Shown piece after piece: positions 1 to 6,164 of a DNA stretch of 7,877 bases. The stretch covers positions 1 through 7,877 of the forward strand of contig CBIHLX010000038.1 of the NCBI GenBank assembly GCA_966210935.1. The letters are read 5' to 3'. The stretch's first letter is position 1. Every line of letters begins with the position of its first letter. The notes below the pieces were generated by a model. It had not been told where the DNA came from and searched no databases. It worked only from the letters and a program-made list of their open reading frames with translations. The translations under genes were made by a program, and so were the position numbers. The DNA is from CBIHLX01 sp966210935. GTDB lineage: Bacteria > Patescibacteriota > Saccharimonadia > Saccharimonadales > Saccharimonadaceae.

Positions 1-493
1 TGATCTTGCTCATCGTTGCCGCGTCTTTTTCCTGCTGATTAGCGATGCGCTGCAGTGACTGATCAAGCGTACCGGAAACCTCACCAGCAGCGATCAAGGC
101 GAGAAATACCTTGTCAAACACTTCAGGGTGCTGCCCAAATGACTCAGACAGTGATTTACCCCCTTCAACGGAGGTTACGATATCTTCGGCGACACTGCGA
201 AGCTGTTTGTTCTGTGTCTGCTCTGTAATCGTGTGGAGACTCTGTGAAAGAGGCAGGCCAGCCCCAATCAAGGTTGCCAGCTGACGCGTAAAGACAATCT
301 TATCCTTTGTCGTAATGCGCCCAGTCAAACGAGCAAGCAGATTGCCCTCACCGGTATCTTCCTTGATATCAAACGGCACGAAGCCCTGCGCCATCAAGAG
401 CTTGGCGGCCGCCGTCTCACTATCGGCCTGCACAGTTGCCTTGACCATTTTGTTGGTCGAGGTATCCCGTGCCTGATAGTTAAACTTTTTCAC
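1..493 (-). CDS. pilC: PilC, type IV pilus inner-membrane platform protein (N-terminal part, cut by window edge)
   Basis: PilC is the polytopic membrane hub of the pilus machine; it links the PilB and PilT motors to the growing pilus. The 164 visible codons begin MKKFNYQARD, the short N-terminal segment typical of PilC/GspF. A first T2SSF domain starts near residue 66: FTRQLATLIGAGLPLSQSL at 68-86, then VEGGKSLSESF at 109-119 and the conserved AAGEVSGTLDQSL at 135-147. The start is GTG at 493, three bases after the pilT stop, preceded by GAGGGG with a 7-base spacer. No in-frame ATG lies nearby before codon 16. The rest of the protein (usually about 400 residues, with three membrane segments) lies beyond the left edge, so nothing can be said about its second domain. 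Family assignment is firm from the motifs; the GTG start is inferred from the ribosome binding site and the match to family N-termini. Confidence 0.93.
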   Translation of the reverse strand, partial: MKKFNYQARDTSTNKMVKATVQADSETAAAKLLMAQGFVPFDIKEDTGEGNLLARLTGRITTKDKIVFTRQLATLIGAGLPLSQSLHTITEQTQNKQLRSVAEDIVTSVEGGKSLSESFGQHPEVFDKVFLALIAAGEVSGTLDQSLQRIANQQEKDAATMSKI

Positions 494-496
494 CGA

Positions 497-1570
497 TTAG
501 CCCCTCATCAATCGTTCAAATTCAGTCAGGTCAACCGCAAAGTTACGCGCCTCATCGTAAGTGACGGTGCCACTCTGTACGAGCCCGACGAGTGTACGGT
601 CCATTGTCTGCATACCCTGGTCGGCACCAGTCTGAATCACGGCGTCAAGCTGATGACTCTTTCCTTCGCGGATAATGTTCCGTACCGCTGGGTTCGCTAC
701 GAGCACCTCGGCAGCAACAACACGTCCGCCACCGATAGCCGGCACGAGACGCTGTGAACAAATCGCCATCAAGATATTACTTAGCTGAGCACGAATCTGC
801 GGCTGTTGATGCGGCGGGAAAACGTCGATCATACGGTCAATCGATTGTGCGGCCGAGTTAGTGTGGAGGGTCGCGAACACCAAGTGTCCGGTCTCGGCAA
901 TAGTGATCGCCGCAGAGATTGTCTCAAGGTCACGCATCTCACCAATAAGGACGACATCCGGGTCCTGACGAAGGCTAGAACGCAGTGCAGCTGAGAAGCT
1001 ATAGGTGTCATAGTGAACTTCACGCTGCACAACAACTGACTTCTTTGACTTGTGAGTAAACTCGATTGGGTCTTCGATGGTAATAATGTGGTTAGCACGT
1101 TCGGTATTGATCTTATCAACCAGCGCGGCCAAAGTCGTCGACTTACCTGATCCGGTTGGACCGGTCACGAGCACGAGACCTCGTGGGAAGTCGGCAAAAC
1201 CCATCACTACTTGTGGCATACCAAGCTCGACGACAGATTTAATTTCATTTGGAATCAAACGCAGAGCTGCGGCGAGGTTGCCGCGCTCATGGAAGGCATT
1301 CACACGGAAGCGACCAAGCGTACCGAAGGCGAAGCTAAAGTCGAATTCCTTATCTTTTAAGAGAATTTGCTGCTGGTCTTGGTCGAGGATAGCGAAAACA
1401 AGCGCCTCGACTTGAGACTCATCTAGTGGGTTGTAGCCAGCAATTGGCGTTAGACTACCGTCGATACGCAGCATCGGCGGCAAGCCAACCTGCAAGTGAA
1501 GGTCAGATGCACGCTTCTTTACCACCTCTTCGAGGAGGACTTCGATTCGTAGTTCTGGTTGATTGTTCAT
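497..1570 (-). CDS. pilT: PilT, type IV pilus retraction ATPase
   Basis: Hexameric cytoplasmic ATPase that drives pilus disassembly and so twitching or pulling. The 357 residues match the usual PilT length. An N-terminal PAS-like domain (about 1-105, with ASDLHLQVG at 21-29) precedes the RecA-like domain: Walker A GPTGSGKST at 137-145, Asp box ITIEDPIEF at 163-171, Walker B region LRQDPDVVLIGEMRD at 200-214 with the catalytic Glu at 211, and His box HLVFATLHTNSA at 229-240. The C-terminal AVRNIIRE at 295-302 corresponds to the AIRNLIRE motif that marks retraction ATPases and separates them from PilB/GspE. It starts 16 bases after the pilB stop with an AAGGGTGG-type ribosome site at 1578-1585. 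PilT-family members also include PilU; the intact AIRNLIRE motif and its place beside pilB and pilC favour PilT. No lesion seen. Confidence 0.96.
   Translation of the reverse strand: MNNQPELRIEVLLEEVVKKRASDLHLQVGLPPMLRIDGSLTPIAGYNPLDESQVEALVFAILDQDQQQILLKDKEFDFSFAFGTLGRFRVNAFHERGNLAAALRLIPNEIKSVVELGMPQVVMGFADFPRGLVLVTGPTGSGKSTTLAALVDKINTERANHIITIEDPIEFTHKSKKSVVVQREVHYDTYSFSAALRSSLRQDPDVVLIGEMRDLETISAAITIAETGHLVFATLHTNSAAQSIDRMIDVFPPHQQPQIRAQLSNILMAICSQRLVPAIGGGRVVAAEVLVANPAVRNIIREGKSHQLDAVIQTGADQGMQTMDRTLVGLVQSGTVTYDEARNFAVDLTEFERLMRG
501..506 (-). promoter_or_regulatory. Ribosome binding site for pilC inside the end of pilT
   Basis: GAGGGG lies in the last codons of pilT, 7 bases before the GTG at 493. 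It decides the pilC start, because no ATG is available. Since the site sits just before the pilT stop codon, ribosomes finishing pilT would be placed to start pilC, so translational coupling is likely (inference). Confidence 0.75.
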
Positions 1571-1586
1571 GTTGGTTCCACCCTTC

Positions 1587-3350
1587 TTATGCTGTATCTG
1601 CTGCCACGCGGTTTACTTCTTCAATTGTCGTGATTCCCTGGAGCGCCTTGAGATACCCATCTTGACGCATCGTGATCATTCCCTGTTCGACTGCCTTGCG
1701 CTGGATCTCAGCACTGGTTGAACGTGCGACGATCAGATTCTGGATCTCCTCAGTCACATCCATGACCTCGTAAAGGCCGGCACGTCCGGCGTAGCCATGG
1801 GGCGTCTGAGGGGTGTCACGACCCTTGACTAGAGTATAAGCGGTTTGGCCAGCTAGTGGCAAGTCTTTATAACCAAGGTCTTCGGCTACCCGAGCAACAT
1901 CTGCCTGGGTCTTCGGCAAGAGGTGTCCAACAGTTGCCAGAATGTTCTGCGTTTCGATTGGTGTCGATTGATACGTATCGCGCTTTGGTGAAACACGACG
2001 CACGAGGCGCTGACCAATAATTGTCTTGACCGTGCTAGCAATCAGGAATGGTTCAATATCCATATCGAGGAGGCGCGGCAAAACACCGGCCGCACTGTTG
2101 GTGTGAAGCGTACTGAATACAAGGTGTCCCGTCAGGGCCGCCTGTACGGCTAGGTTGGCTGTTTCGCCGTCACGCACCTCTCCAACCATCACTACGTCAG
2201 GGTCTTGACGCAAAATCGAACGGAGCCCACTGGCGAATGTAAGGCCCACTTCACTATTCACCTGGATCTGGTTAACGCCATCCATTTTGTACTCTACCGG
2301 GTCCTCAAGAGTAACGATATTGACGGTATCGTCTTTGATCTCTTTAATCAGTGCATAGAGGCTGGTCGACTTACCCGACCCGGTTGGACCAGAGGTCAAA
2401 ATCATACCATTTGGATTACGAATACCCTTCCGGATAGTGCGAAGTGCGCGACCGGTGTAGCCCATTTCCTCAATGTCAAAGCTAGTACCTGACTTATCGA
2501 GCAAACGAATCACCACCTGCTCACCCCAGACGACCGGGCTAATTGCGATACGAAGGTCAACCTCCTTAGCCGCAACACTCACTGTAAACTGACCATCCTG
2601 CGGAATGCGGTGTTCGTCAATCTTAAGGTTTGAAAGAATCTTAATGCGACTCACGAGAGCCGGCTCAATTGACTTTGGCAGCTGCATAATTTCACGCAGC
2701 ACACCGTCGACACGACAGCGGATTTTAAGTGTCTTCTCGAGCGGTTCGATATGCACGTCACTGGCGCGCGATTTTACGGCGTACTCAAGAATTGTGCTGA
2801 GCGCGCGGCTGATTGGCGAGTCTTGGACGATCGTCTTAATGTCCTTTTCGCTCGACTGTCGAGCCTCTTGCTGTGACGCTTCAGCGGCAGCATCAACACT
2901 AGAAAGGTCGGTGCGGTACTGGTCCAATACATGGCGAACCCCCGCCTCTGAGGCCATGAACACCTTAAGTGGACGCTGAATACGATTGGCCAAGTAGTCA
3001 ACCGCTTGAACGTTATTGGCGTCAATCATCGCAACGGCTAGACGGTTCTGAATTTCGGCCAATGGCACAGCCATGAAGCGTTCCGCAATATCCTCTGGCA
3101 GGAGCGATAGTACGTTCTGGTCAATCAAGCTGTTCGTGAGGTTGACGTATGGCACACCCGACACCTGGGCAATAGCGTGAGTCAAAAGCTCGTCATCAAC
3201 CAGGTGCTTTTCCGCGAGCACGGCAAGCAGTGGTCGACTTGAGCTAGCGGCGTCACTCTGAGCAATCGCCAGGTCATCGCGCGTCACTAAACCCTCTTCG
3301 GCAAGAAGAGTTAACAGTTTTTCCTGGATATCGTCGGTAAGCAGCGCCAT
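1587..3350 (-). CDS. pilB: PilB, type IV pilus extension ATPase
   Basis: Hexameric ATPase that powers pilin assembly by turning PilC. The 587 residues fit the family. Residues 1 to about 145 form an N-terminal T2SSE_N/MshEN-like domain with two helical repeats (about 11-34 and 40-62). A Ser/Gln/Glu-rich linker follows at 150-170. The ATPase part starts near 178 (RASDVHIEPL at 195-204, RCRVDGVLRE at 211-220). Motifs seen: Walker A GPTGSGKST at 321-329, Asp box TLEDPVEY at 347-354, Walker B region LRQDPDVVMVGEVRD at 380-394 with the catalytic Glu at 391, His box HLVFSTLHTNSA at 409-420. Oddity: the zinc-binding cysteines that usually follow the RLVRR segment are missing (RLVRRVSPKRD at 448-458); the only Cys is at 212. 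It starts 12 bases after the small gene upstream, with AAGGG as ribosome site. GspE of a type II secretion system is a distant alternative, but pilT and pilM next door argue for PilB. Confidence 0.95.
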   Translation of the reverse strand: MALLTDDIQEKLLTLLAEEGLVTRDDLAIAQSDAASSSRPLLAVLAEKHLVDDELLTHAIAQVSGVPYVNLTNSLIDQNVLSLLPEDIAERFMAVPLAEIQNRLAVAMIDANNVQAVDYLANRIQRPLKVFMASEAGVRHVLDQYRTDLSSVDAAAEASQQEARQSSEKDIKTIVQDSPISRALSTILEYAVKSRASDVHIEPLEKTLKIRCRVDGVLREIMQLPKSIEPALVSRIKILSNLKIDEHRIPQDGQFTVSVAAKEVDLRIAISPVVWGEQVVIRLLDKSGTSFDIEEMGYTGRALRTIRKGIRNPNGMILTSGPTGSGKSTSLYALIKEIKDDTVNIVTLEDPVEYKMDGVNQIQVNSEVGLTFASGLRSILRQDPDVVMVGEVRDGETANLAVQAALTGHLVFSTLHTNSAAGVLPRLLDMDIEPFLIASTVKTIIGQRLVRRVSPKRDTYQSTPIETQNILATVGHLLPKTQADVARVAEDLGYKDLPLAGQTAYTLVKGRDTPQTPHGYAGRAGLYEVMDVTEEIQNLIVARSTSAEIQRKAVEQGMITMRQDGYLKALQGITTIEEVNRVAADTA

Positions 3351-3362
3351 ATGGTAGACCCT

Positions 3363-3608
3363 TTACTGCCCGCGCAGCGGAGAGGTATCCGAAGAGCCGC
3401 CAATAGTTACTTCAACGGTTGGATTGATGGCATCTTTATTAAAGACCGATGGGCTAGGGTCGGCAAGATCTGCAGAAATGGCCTCGGTCGTTTTTACCTT
3501 AACCGATTGACTAGACACGTCACCAATAACACTCTTGGCAACAAAATATGATACCAATACAGAGATAGAGATAATGAGGATGATCATGGCGATATCTGAT
3601 TTTTTCAT
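3363..3608 (-). CDS. Small single-pass membrane protein of unknown function within the pilus operon
   Basis: I do not recognise this 81-residue protein. It has a short charged start (MKKSD), one hydrophobic segment at about 6-24 rich in Ile, Val and Ser, then a polar, Pro/Ser/Asp-containing tail of about 55 residues ending in SPLRGQ. By the positive-inside rule the tail should be outside the membrane. There is no cysteine, so it is not a lipoprotein, and the segment lacks the Gly-Phe-Thr-Leu-Ile-Glu signature of a type IV prepilin. It lies 18 bases after the pilO-like gene and 12 before pilB, with AAGG about 10 bases before ATG, so it is surely co-transcribed. The slot is where pilP often sits in pilMNOPQ operons, which makes an accessory role in the alignment complex possible, but no sequence feature shows that. 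Coding status is supported by operon spacing, ribosome site and a coherent membrane topology. Confidence 0.75.
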   Translation of the reverse strand: MKKSDIAMIILIISISVLVSYFVAKSVIGDVSSQSVKVKTTEAISADLADPSPSVFNKDAINPTVEVTIGGSSDTSPLRGQ

Positions 3609-3626
3609 AATAGTATGACCTTAGTC

Positions 3627-4331
3627 TTATCCTTTTGGTTTAATAGTCTTTTCTTTTAGTTCTACGGTTTTCGCAGGCTCATAGTAAGCTCGACCTTCAA
3701 CGGTCATTACCACACGACTACCCTGGCCTTCGATCGTCAGTGCTGATACATCGATCGCTCGAATTGAACGCTCGAGTCGCTGTAAAAGCTCCTTAAGTGC
3801 GTTTACATCACTTGCATTTGCACTGACCGCAAAGCTGAAGTTAATCTGGTTCGGTTCATCACTGTCTGATGCATCCTGAACGCCCGCATCTTCACCCGCT
3901 TCTACACCCGCAACTGGATCAACACGAAAAGCTTCGTCCCGAATCCTGGTATCTTCACGAATTATCTTCAACAAGGAAGCACCTAAAGCCGACGAGTTCG
4001 CCTCGGCAGGAAGAGCGTCAAGCACAACTTGGATCGGCTGAGCTTCGCCCGACGTTGCCACACTTCGTAGTGCGTCATTAGTGTTCATTAAACGGACTTC
4101 ATCTTTAAGCTTATCGATAGCCTTAAGGTTCTTCTGGAGAGTGCTAGCCGTCTTACCCTTCTCGGCAAGGACACGCTCATTAAATAGAGCCTTCTGCCCC
4201 AAGAAGAGGATCGCAACAGCTGCGATACCTACTACTACCGACGCAAGCGCCACCCAGATAAACATCGTGCGGTTCGCATTGGCAATCTGCTGTCGCTTAC
4301 GAACTACCGTCGTTGGCTGCTGATCATTCAT
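3627..4331 (-). CDS. pilO: PilO-like inner-membrane alignment protein
   Basis: A 234-residue bitopic protein with the PilO layout: a cytoplasmic basic N-terminus (about 1-22, with VVRKRQQ), one membrane helix at about 23-45, a coiled-coil-like helix at about 50-85 (Lys/Leu/Glu-rich), and an outer domain. The outer domain falls in two parts, about 98-138 and 161-218, joined by an acidic linker (about 139-160, many Asp/Glu), and a Lys-rich tail follows. The second part (INFSFAVSANASDVNALKELL, residues 163 on) has the ferredoxin-like pattern of a strand followed by a helix that aligns PilN/PilO family members. PilO partners PilN, passing signals between PilM and the platform. The start overlaps the pilN stop by one base (TAATG) and has a strong GAGGAGG site. 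Family assignment rests on topology and position more than on invariant residues; this family diverges fast, so a second PilN-like protein is a possible alternative name. Confidence 0.68.
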   Translation of the reverse strand: MNDQQPTTVVRKRQQIANANRTMFIWVALASVVVGIAAVAILFLGQKALFNERVLAEKGKTASTLQKNLKAIDKLKDEVRLMNTNDALRSVATSGEAQPIQVVLDALPAEANSSALGASLLKIIREDTRIRDEAFRVDPVAGVEAGEDAGVQDASDSDEPNQINFSFAVSANASDVNALKELLQRLERSIRAIDVSALTIEGQGSRVVMTVEGRAYYEPAKTVELKEKTIKPKG

Positions 4332-5056
4332 TAGTTAGCCTCCTCGATATCGCTAGCTTTGGTAGTAAACAGACTTTGCGGCACGCCGAGATAGGAATCG
4401 GTAGCGTTTGTCTTGGCTGGGGTCTGAATAGTAACTCCGGTTACTGTGTGCGAGAAGAGTTCTTTCGGATAGGTAAAGCTCAAACTAAAGCGCAGTACCT
4501 TTGCCCCAGTTGCGTCTTCGCCGTAGCTACGCTCAGCATCAGAAATATCAACCGCAAGTGGCGCCGTTCGCTCTTCACCATCCTCGGTGTACTTTACCGT
4601 GGTTGCCGCTAGAGTCTTTTTGAAAATTTCAAGCGCCGTCCATGCTTGTGCAGCCTGCGCCTGAAGAGTAATCGTGTCCTCCTCAGCGTCTATGGTGAGG
4701 TTTGTCACACGAATATCATTTGGCGCGGGCGGATTGATTGCTTGCAGCATATCAAAAACGCGAGAATCCACCTTCTTGTCATCATGCATCTCTTGAAGCT
4801 TGCTCAGCTGATTTTGAATCGTCAATGTATTGTTAACATCCTCAATCTTTGCCAACTCTTCGCTTCGGTCTTTGATGGCCTGATCACTCGCTAGACTACG
4901 GACCGTCTGGACGCCGAAGACCCACATAGCAAGAAGCACGACTGCACCAACAGCAATGACACTCACTGTGATCGCAAGCGAAATAACCCCAGTACGAGCG
5001 CGCTGCGCACGTAGTAGCTCCTGCTTGACGTCAGGGACAAGATTAATTTCGATCAT
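4331..5056 (-). CDS. pilN: PilN-like inner-membrane alignment protein
   Basis: PilN is a single-pass membrane protein whose short cytoplasmic N-terminus docks in PilM and whose outer domain pairs with PilO. The protein begins MIEINLVPDV, matching the I-N-L-L/V-P segment that in known PilN proteins binds PilM. A membrane helix follows at about 23-48, then a coiled-coil-like stretch (about 55-92, ending KLQEMHDDK), and an outer domain. The outer domain includes the pattern IRVTNLTIDAEEDTITLQAQA at about 114-134, typical of the PilN ferredoxin-like fold (here in residue form with the helix AWTALEIFKKTL after it). At 241 residues it is longer than most PilN proteins (roughly 180-220), with extra polar sequence at the C-terminus after about residue 200. 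The start overlaps the pilM stop by four bases (ATGA); GAGGAG sits 9 bases upstream at 5066-5071. PilM before and a PilO-like gene after it support the call. Confidence 0.85.
   Translation of the reverse strand: MIEINLVPDVKQELLRAQRARTGVISLAITVSVIAVGAVVLLAMWVFGVQTVRSLASDQAIKDRSEELAKIEDVNNTLTIQNQLSKLQEMHDDKKVDSRVFDMLQAINPPAPNDIRVTNLTIDAEEDTITLQAQAAQAWTALEIFKKTLAATTVKYTEDGEERTAPLAVDISDAERSYGEDATGAKVLRFSLSFTYPKELFSHTVTGVTIQTPAKTNATDSYLGVPQSLFTTKASDIEEAN
4339..4345 (-). promoter_or_regulatory. Strong ribosome binding site for the pilO-like gene inside the end of pilN
   Basis: GAGGAGG, a full match to the anti-Shine-Dalgarno core, lies 7 bases before the ATG at 4331 and encodes part of the Glu-Glu-Ala end of the PilN-like protein. 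With the TAATG stop-start overlap this points to termination-reinitiation coupling, which would keep PilN and PilO in balance (inference). Confidence 0.8.
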
Positions 5057-6102
5057 ACCTTATCGCTCCTCTGACCAAGCCCTACGGCAACTGAAAACTC
5101 ATTTGCAATTGTTGTCAGCTGCTGCTGATCACCTTGCGCAACACGCACCTTCTGCCAAGGGTTTGCCTGGACTGACGGAATGCTTGTCTTCGCGGTCAGG
5201 TACTCACCAAATTTTGGCACTGCACTGGCGTAGCCAGAGAGCAGCATGCCGCCGATTGGCGTACTGACGTAGCGTGTTTGGAAGAACTTGACCGACTTTG
5301 TCAGTTCAGCTGCAAAACCTTCAAGGACATTTTCTACAGCGTGGAACACCTGTCCTTCAAGACGGTCTGGCGCAAGGCCAAACTTCAGAATAAACTGACG
5401 CGCTTGATCTTCCTGGACATTCAGATTCTGTACAGCCGCCTTCACGAGTGAATAGAGACCCGTAGGAATTGTACGTACGAGGCGCGGCGCATCATTATAG
5501 GTAATCACCAGATTAGTAGACAGCTCACCGACATCAATAATCAAGCGGGCATCTTGGACGCCACTTGGCAGTAGTGAGCGGACCATAGCAATTGGATCCG
5601 GCTCAGCCGCAATGACGTTAAGACCAAGACTTTCGATAAACTCAAGACGCTCTTCAGCGTAGCTGTTAGCAGTGCTCGTCAGGAGTACCTCCTGCTGCTT
5701 TGGATCATGTAGTGACTGGCCAAGTAGCGCCCAGTCAACTTTTGCCTCATCAATTGCCATCGGAATATACTGATCAATCTGGTACTTGATCGTACTTTTT
5801 AGTTCAGCTTCCGGCATAGTCGGCACATCAATCACTGTTGTGAAAGTTTTTTGCGCTGGCAAGCCAATCGCCACATTCTTAGTTTTAATACCACTCTGCC
5901 CTACAGCAGTCATAATAATCTCACCCAGACGACGCTCTGACTCTTTTGAGTTAGCGCTTGTCGTCTTGAGATCTACAGGTGCGTACCCGTAATGCACCAA
6001 ATTCCAACTATCGTTGCCAGCTTGTGCTAGCTGTACAACGCGCACCGCATTGGTGCCAATATCTAGTGCAAAAAAGTCGCCCACGCCTTTGAGTAATGCC
6101 AT
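5053..6102 (-). CDS. pilM: PilM, actin-like cytoplasmic type IV pilus assembly protein
   Basis: PilM is a soluble actin/FtsA-like ATP-binding protein that binds PilN on the cytoplasmic face of the membrane. Counting from the ATG at 6102 (349 residues), the phosphate-1 loop is FFALDIGTNAVRVVQLA at about 10-26, the second phosphate loop is LIIDVGELSTNLVI at about 187-200, and the adenosine segment is GGMLLSGYASAVPKF at about 284-298. Length fits the family. Another in-frame ATG lies four codons earlier at 6114, but GAGGG at 6108-6112 is placed 5 bases before the ATG at 6102, and the start MALLKG fits family N-termini, so I use 6102. The gene ends in TGA, overlapping the pilN ATG. A promoter-like pair lies just upstream and its -10 box covers the 6114 ATG. 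It is preceded by a surface-protein gene, so pilM may be the first gene of its own transcript. Confidence 0.95.
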   Translation of the reverse strand: MALLKGVGDFFALDIGTNAVRVVQLAQAGNDSWNLVHYGYAPVDLKTTSANSKESERRLGEIIMTAVGQSGIKTKNVAIGLPAQKTFTTVIDVPTMPEAELKSTIKYQIDQYIPMAIDEAKVDWALLGQSLHDPKQQEVLLTSTANSYAEERLEFIESLGLNVIAAEPDPIAMVRSLLPSGVQDARLIIDVGELSTNLVITYNDAPRLVRTIPTGLYSLVKAAVQNLNVQEDQARQFILKFGLAPDRLEGQVFHAVENVLEGFAAELTKSVKFFQTRYVSTPIGGMLLSGYASAVPKFGEYLTAKTSIPSVQANPWQKVRVAQGDQQQLTTIANEFSVAVGLGQRSDKV

Positions 6103-6107
6103 ATTGT

Positions 6108-6112
6108 CCCTC
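6108..6112 (-). promoter_or_regulatory. Ribosome binding site deciding the pilM start
   Basis: GAGGG lies 5 bases before the ATG at 6102 and therefore favours it over the upstream in-frame ATG at 6114, which would put the ribosome site inside the coding region. It would be used only on messages that start further upstream; a transcript from the promoter described at 6113-6142 would begin at or after this site. Confidence 0.6.
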
Positions 6113-6142
6113 ATTATACATAAGCGTTATGATGACTGGCAA
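6113..6142 (-). promoter_or_regulatory. Sigma70-type promoter upstream of pilM
   Basis: On the minus strand a -35 box TTGCCA (6137-6142; five of six consensus bases) is followed by an 18-base spacer and a perfect -10 box TATAAT (6113-6118). It sits in the 62-base gap between the surface-protein gene and the pilM start, the only spacer in the window of useful length. The predicted start site (about 6-8 bases downstream of the -10, near 6105-6107) is only about 3-5 bases before the ATG at 6102. So transcripts from it would be nearly leaderless and would lack GAGGG. The -10 box overlaps the 6114 ATG, another reason to reject that start. Consensus matches and position are seen; activity is inferred. 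Confidence 0.55.
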
Positions 6143-6164
6143 GCTTTTTCCGGTGTATTTTTAA

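Noticed and set aside
1077..1415. Plus-strand open frame of 112 codons opposite pilT
   Set aside because: It lies fully inside pilT on the other strand, has no ribosome site and encodes an Arg/Ser-rich sequence without recognisable domains. It is a by-product of pilT codon use.
1140..2400. Repeat between pilT and pilB around the Walker A codons (shared GGTTGGACC on the plus strand)
   Set aside because: This reflects homology of the two ATPases (same GPTGSGKST motif), not a separate repeat element.
3363..3608. The 81-residue protein as PilP or as a minor pilin
   Set aside because: No lipobox Cys and no outer beta domain for PilP; no prepilin cleavage motif with Glu at position 5 for a pilin.
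3609..3660. Promoter upstream of the 81-residue membrane protein
   Set aside because: Only weak -10-like TACTAT with no good -35 at a proper distance; normal operon read-through explains expression.
4081..4612. Plus-strand open frames opposite pilO and pilN
   Set aside because: They are antisense to well-supported membrane-protein genes, have no family features and no promoter or ribosome site was seen.
5053..5055. Recoding of TGA as glycine (code 25) as in some CPR groups
   Set aside because: The pilM TGA falls at the expected end of the family and overlaps the pilN start as ATGA, so it acts as a stop; all other visible stops are TAA.
6103..6114. ATG at 6114 as start of pilM
   Set aside because: It would add MRDN before the family-like MALLKG and would bury the GAGGG site; it also overlaps the perfect -10 box.
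6115..6164. Rho-independent terminator between the surface-protein gene and pilM
   Set aside because: The gap has short A/T runs and an AAGCTT palindrome but no GC-rich stem followed by a T run on the minus strand.
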